Shown in pieces: positions 3,914 to 5,060 of a stretch of DNA of 5,060 nt (position 1 is its first letter; every line of letters begins with the position of its first letter). The stretch spans positions 1 to 5,060 of the forward strand of contig JAJZEL010000181.1 in NCBI GenBank assembly GCA_021828575.1, in the 5' to 3' direction. The position numbers and the translations under genes are program-made. This stretch comes from Pseudomonadota bacterium. GTDB taxonomy: Bacteria; Pseudomonadota; Gammaproteobacteria; Burkholderiales; Ferrovaceae. The notes beneath the pieces are model-generated. The model did not search any database. It saw nothing but the letters and a program-made list of their open reading frames with translations, and was not told the origin of the DNA.

Positions 3914-5060
3914 ATGTATCCTGACCGCGTGCTATCGGGCATGCGCCCCACCGGTGCCATGCATCTGGGGCACTATCACGGCGTGCTGAAAAACTGGGTG
4001 AAAATCCAGCACGAGTATGAATGTCTATTCATGGTGGCCGATTGGCATGCCCTGACCACGCATTACGACGATACACGCAAGCTGGACGGGCATGTCTGGG
4101 ATATGGTTGTCGACTGGCTTGCGGCTGGTGTGGACCCCAAGCAGACCACGCTGTTTATCCAGTCCCAGGTACCCGAACATGCAGAATTGCATCTCCTGCT
4201 GTCCATGATTACTCCCCTGGGCTGGCTTGAGCGGGTACCCACGTACAAGGAACAGCAGGAAAAACTGACTGACAGGGACTTGGCCACTTATGGTTTTCTG
4301 GGATATCCGCTGCTTCAGGCGTCCGATATTTTGATCTACCGCGCCAATCGTGTTCCGGTTGGTGAAGATCAGGTGCCCCACATTGAATTCACGAGGGAAA
4401 TCGGTCGACGTTTCAACCACCTTTATGGACGTGAACCGGGGTTTGACGAAAAAGCCCTTGAGGCGGTCAGAAAGCTGGGCCACAAAAAGGCCAGGTTGTA
4501 CATGGAATTCAGAACCCGCTACACAGAGCAGGGCGATGCGGAGGCACTGGAAGCTGCCCGTGCCTTGCTGGCCGATGCCCAGAACCTGGCAGCTGCCGAC
4601 CGGGAAAGGGTGTTTGGTTATCTGGAAGGTACGGGCAAGATGATTCTGGCTGAACCACAGGCTTTGCTGACAGAGGCTTCCCGCATGGTGGGGCTGGATG
4701 GCCAGAAAATGTCCAAATCGTATGGCAATACCATTGCCTTGCGGGATGGTGAGGACACCATTACCCGAAAGATCCGTACCATGACGACCGATACTTCCCG
4801 GGTACGCCGTTCCGACCCAGGCGAGCCCACACGTTGTCCGGTCTATACCTTCCACCAGATCTACAGCGACGAATCCACGCGTGAATGGGTGCAACAGGGA
4901 TGCCGGTCAGCAGGTATTGGTTGCCTGGAGTGCAAGCAGCCAGTCATTGAACAGGTCATTGCAGAATTGCGTCCCATGAGAGAAAAGGCACAGGCCTATC
5001 TGGATGACTCCACATTGGTACGCAATGTCATTGCCGACGGATGTGAGCGAGCCAGAAAGC
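3914..5060 (+). CDS. trpS: Tryptophanyl-tRNA synthetase, long form with 4Fe-4S motif (3' end outside window)
   Basis: The frame is open from ATG 3914 to the window edge, 382 complete codons. It is a class I aminoacyl-tRNA synthetase that activates tryptophan with ATP and charges tRNA-Trp in the cytoplasm. 'SGMRPTGAMHLGHYHGVL' at 8-25 contains the HIGH-type motif as HLGH (17-20), 'VGEDQ' is at 149-153, and the KMSKS loop is intact at 265-269, followed by YGN. The start region resembles the Thermotoga form more than the E. coli one. Four cysteines (308, 330, 337, 340) give C-x21-C-x6-C-x2-C, almost the C-x22-C-x6-C-x2-C cluster motif known from Thermotoga TrpRS. Between residue 172 and KMSKS there are about 70 extra residues, largely helical and charged. 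GGAG at 3899-3902 serves as ribosome site eleven bases upstream. It is probably co-transcribed with the PHP gene. The frame has no stop or disruption; only a short C-terminal end should be missing. Confidence 0.97.
   Translation, partial: MYPDRVLSGMRPTGAMHLGHYHGVLKNWVKIQHEYECLFMVADWHALTTHYDDTRKLDGHVWDMVVDWLAAGVDPKQTTLFIQSQVPEHAELHLLLSMITPLGWLERVPTYKEQQEKLTDRDLATYGFLGYPLLQASDILIYRANRVPVGEDQVPHIEFTREIGRRFNHLYGREPGFDEKALEAVRKLGHKKARLYMEFRTRYTEQGDAEALEAARALLADAQNLAAADRERVFGYLEGTGKMILAEPQALLTEASRMVGLDGQKMSKSYGNTIALRDGEDTITRKIRTMTTDTSRVRRSDPGEPTRCPVYTFHQIYSDESTREWVQQGCRSAGIGCLECKQPVIEQVIAELRPMREKAQAYLDDSTLVRNVIADGCERARK

Noticed and set aside
4025..4894. Minus-strand open frame of 289 codons opposite trpS
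   Set aside because: trpS on the plus strand is unmistakable, and the antisense product has no recognisable domain.

Overview
The window looks like chromosomal DNA of a proteobacterium, most likely a betaproteobacterium. This rests on GC-rich coding with little intergenic space, the gene string septation protein A (YciB) - BolA - secreted parvulin isomerase, a YciV-type PHP protein directly upstream of trpS, and a long TrpRS with an inserted segment. A finer placement cannot be supported from the sequence alone. No mobile element, CRISPR array, rRNA or tRNA is visible, and nothing suggests recent transfer.

Layout. (1) Bases 1-249 (+) are the 3' end of a probable SAM-dependent methyltransferase. 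(2) Facing it with a 7-base gap, 257-1081 (-) is a two-gene small heat-shock protein operon. Its promoter matches the sigma-32 consensus in the same arrangement as E. coli dnaK P1. (3) A strong intrinsic terminator at 1166-1198 (-) closes the next operon upstream on the same strand and nearly touches that promoter. (4) 1226-2910 (-) is a tightly packed operon, yciB-bolA-parvulin isomerase, with a TAATG stop/start overlap and a 3-base gap. (5) A 134-base divergent intergenic region holds a good sigma-70 promoter pointing right. (6) 3045-3893 (+) encodes a PHP-family phosphoesterase (YciV/RNase AM type). (7) 3914 to the right edge (+) is trpS, truncated by the window.

How the genes relate. The left half is about protein quality control: holdase chaperones under heat-shock control, and a periplasmic proline isomerase for folding exported proteins. 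YciB and BolA add envelope and iron-sulfur/stress functions. The right half concerns nucleotide/RNA processing and tRNA charging.

This is essentially a housekeeping region, and I do not see a new system. The points most worth checking are a four-cysteine 4Fe-4S motif plus a ~70-residue insertion in TrpRS, the terminator packed against the heat-shock promoter, and a stem-loop with two Trp codons in the last codons of the PHP gene just before trpS.
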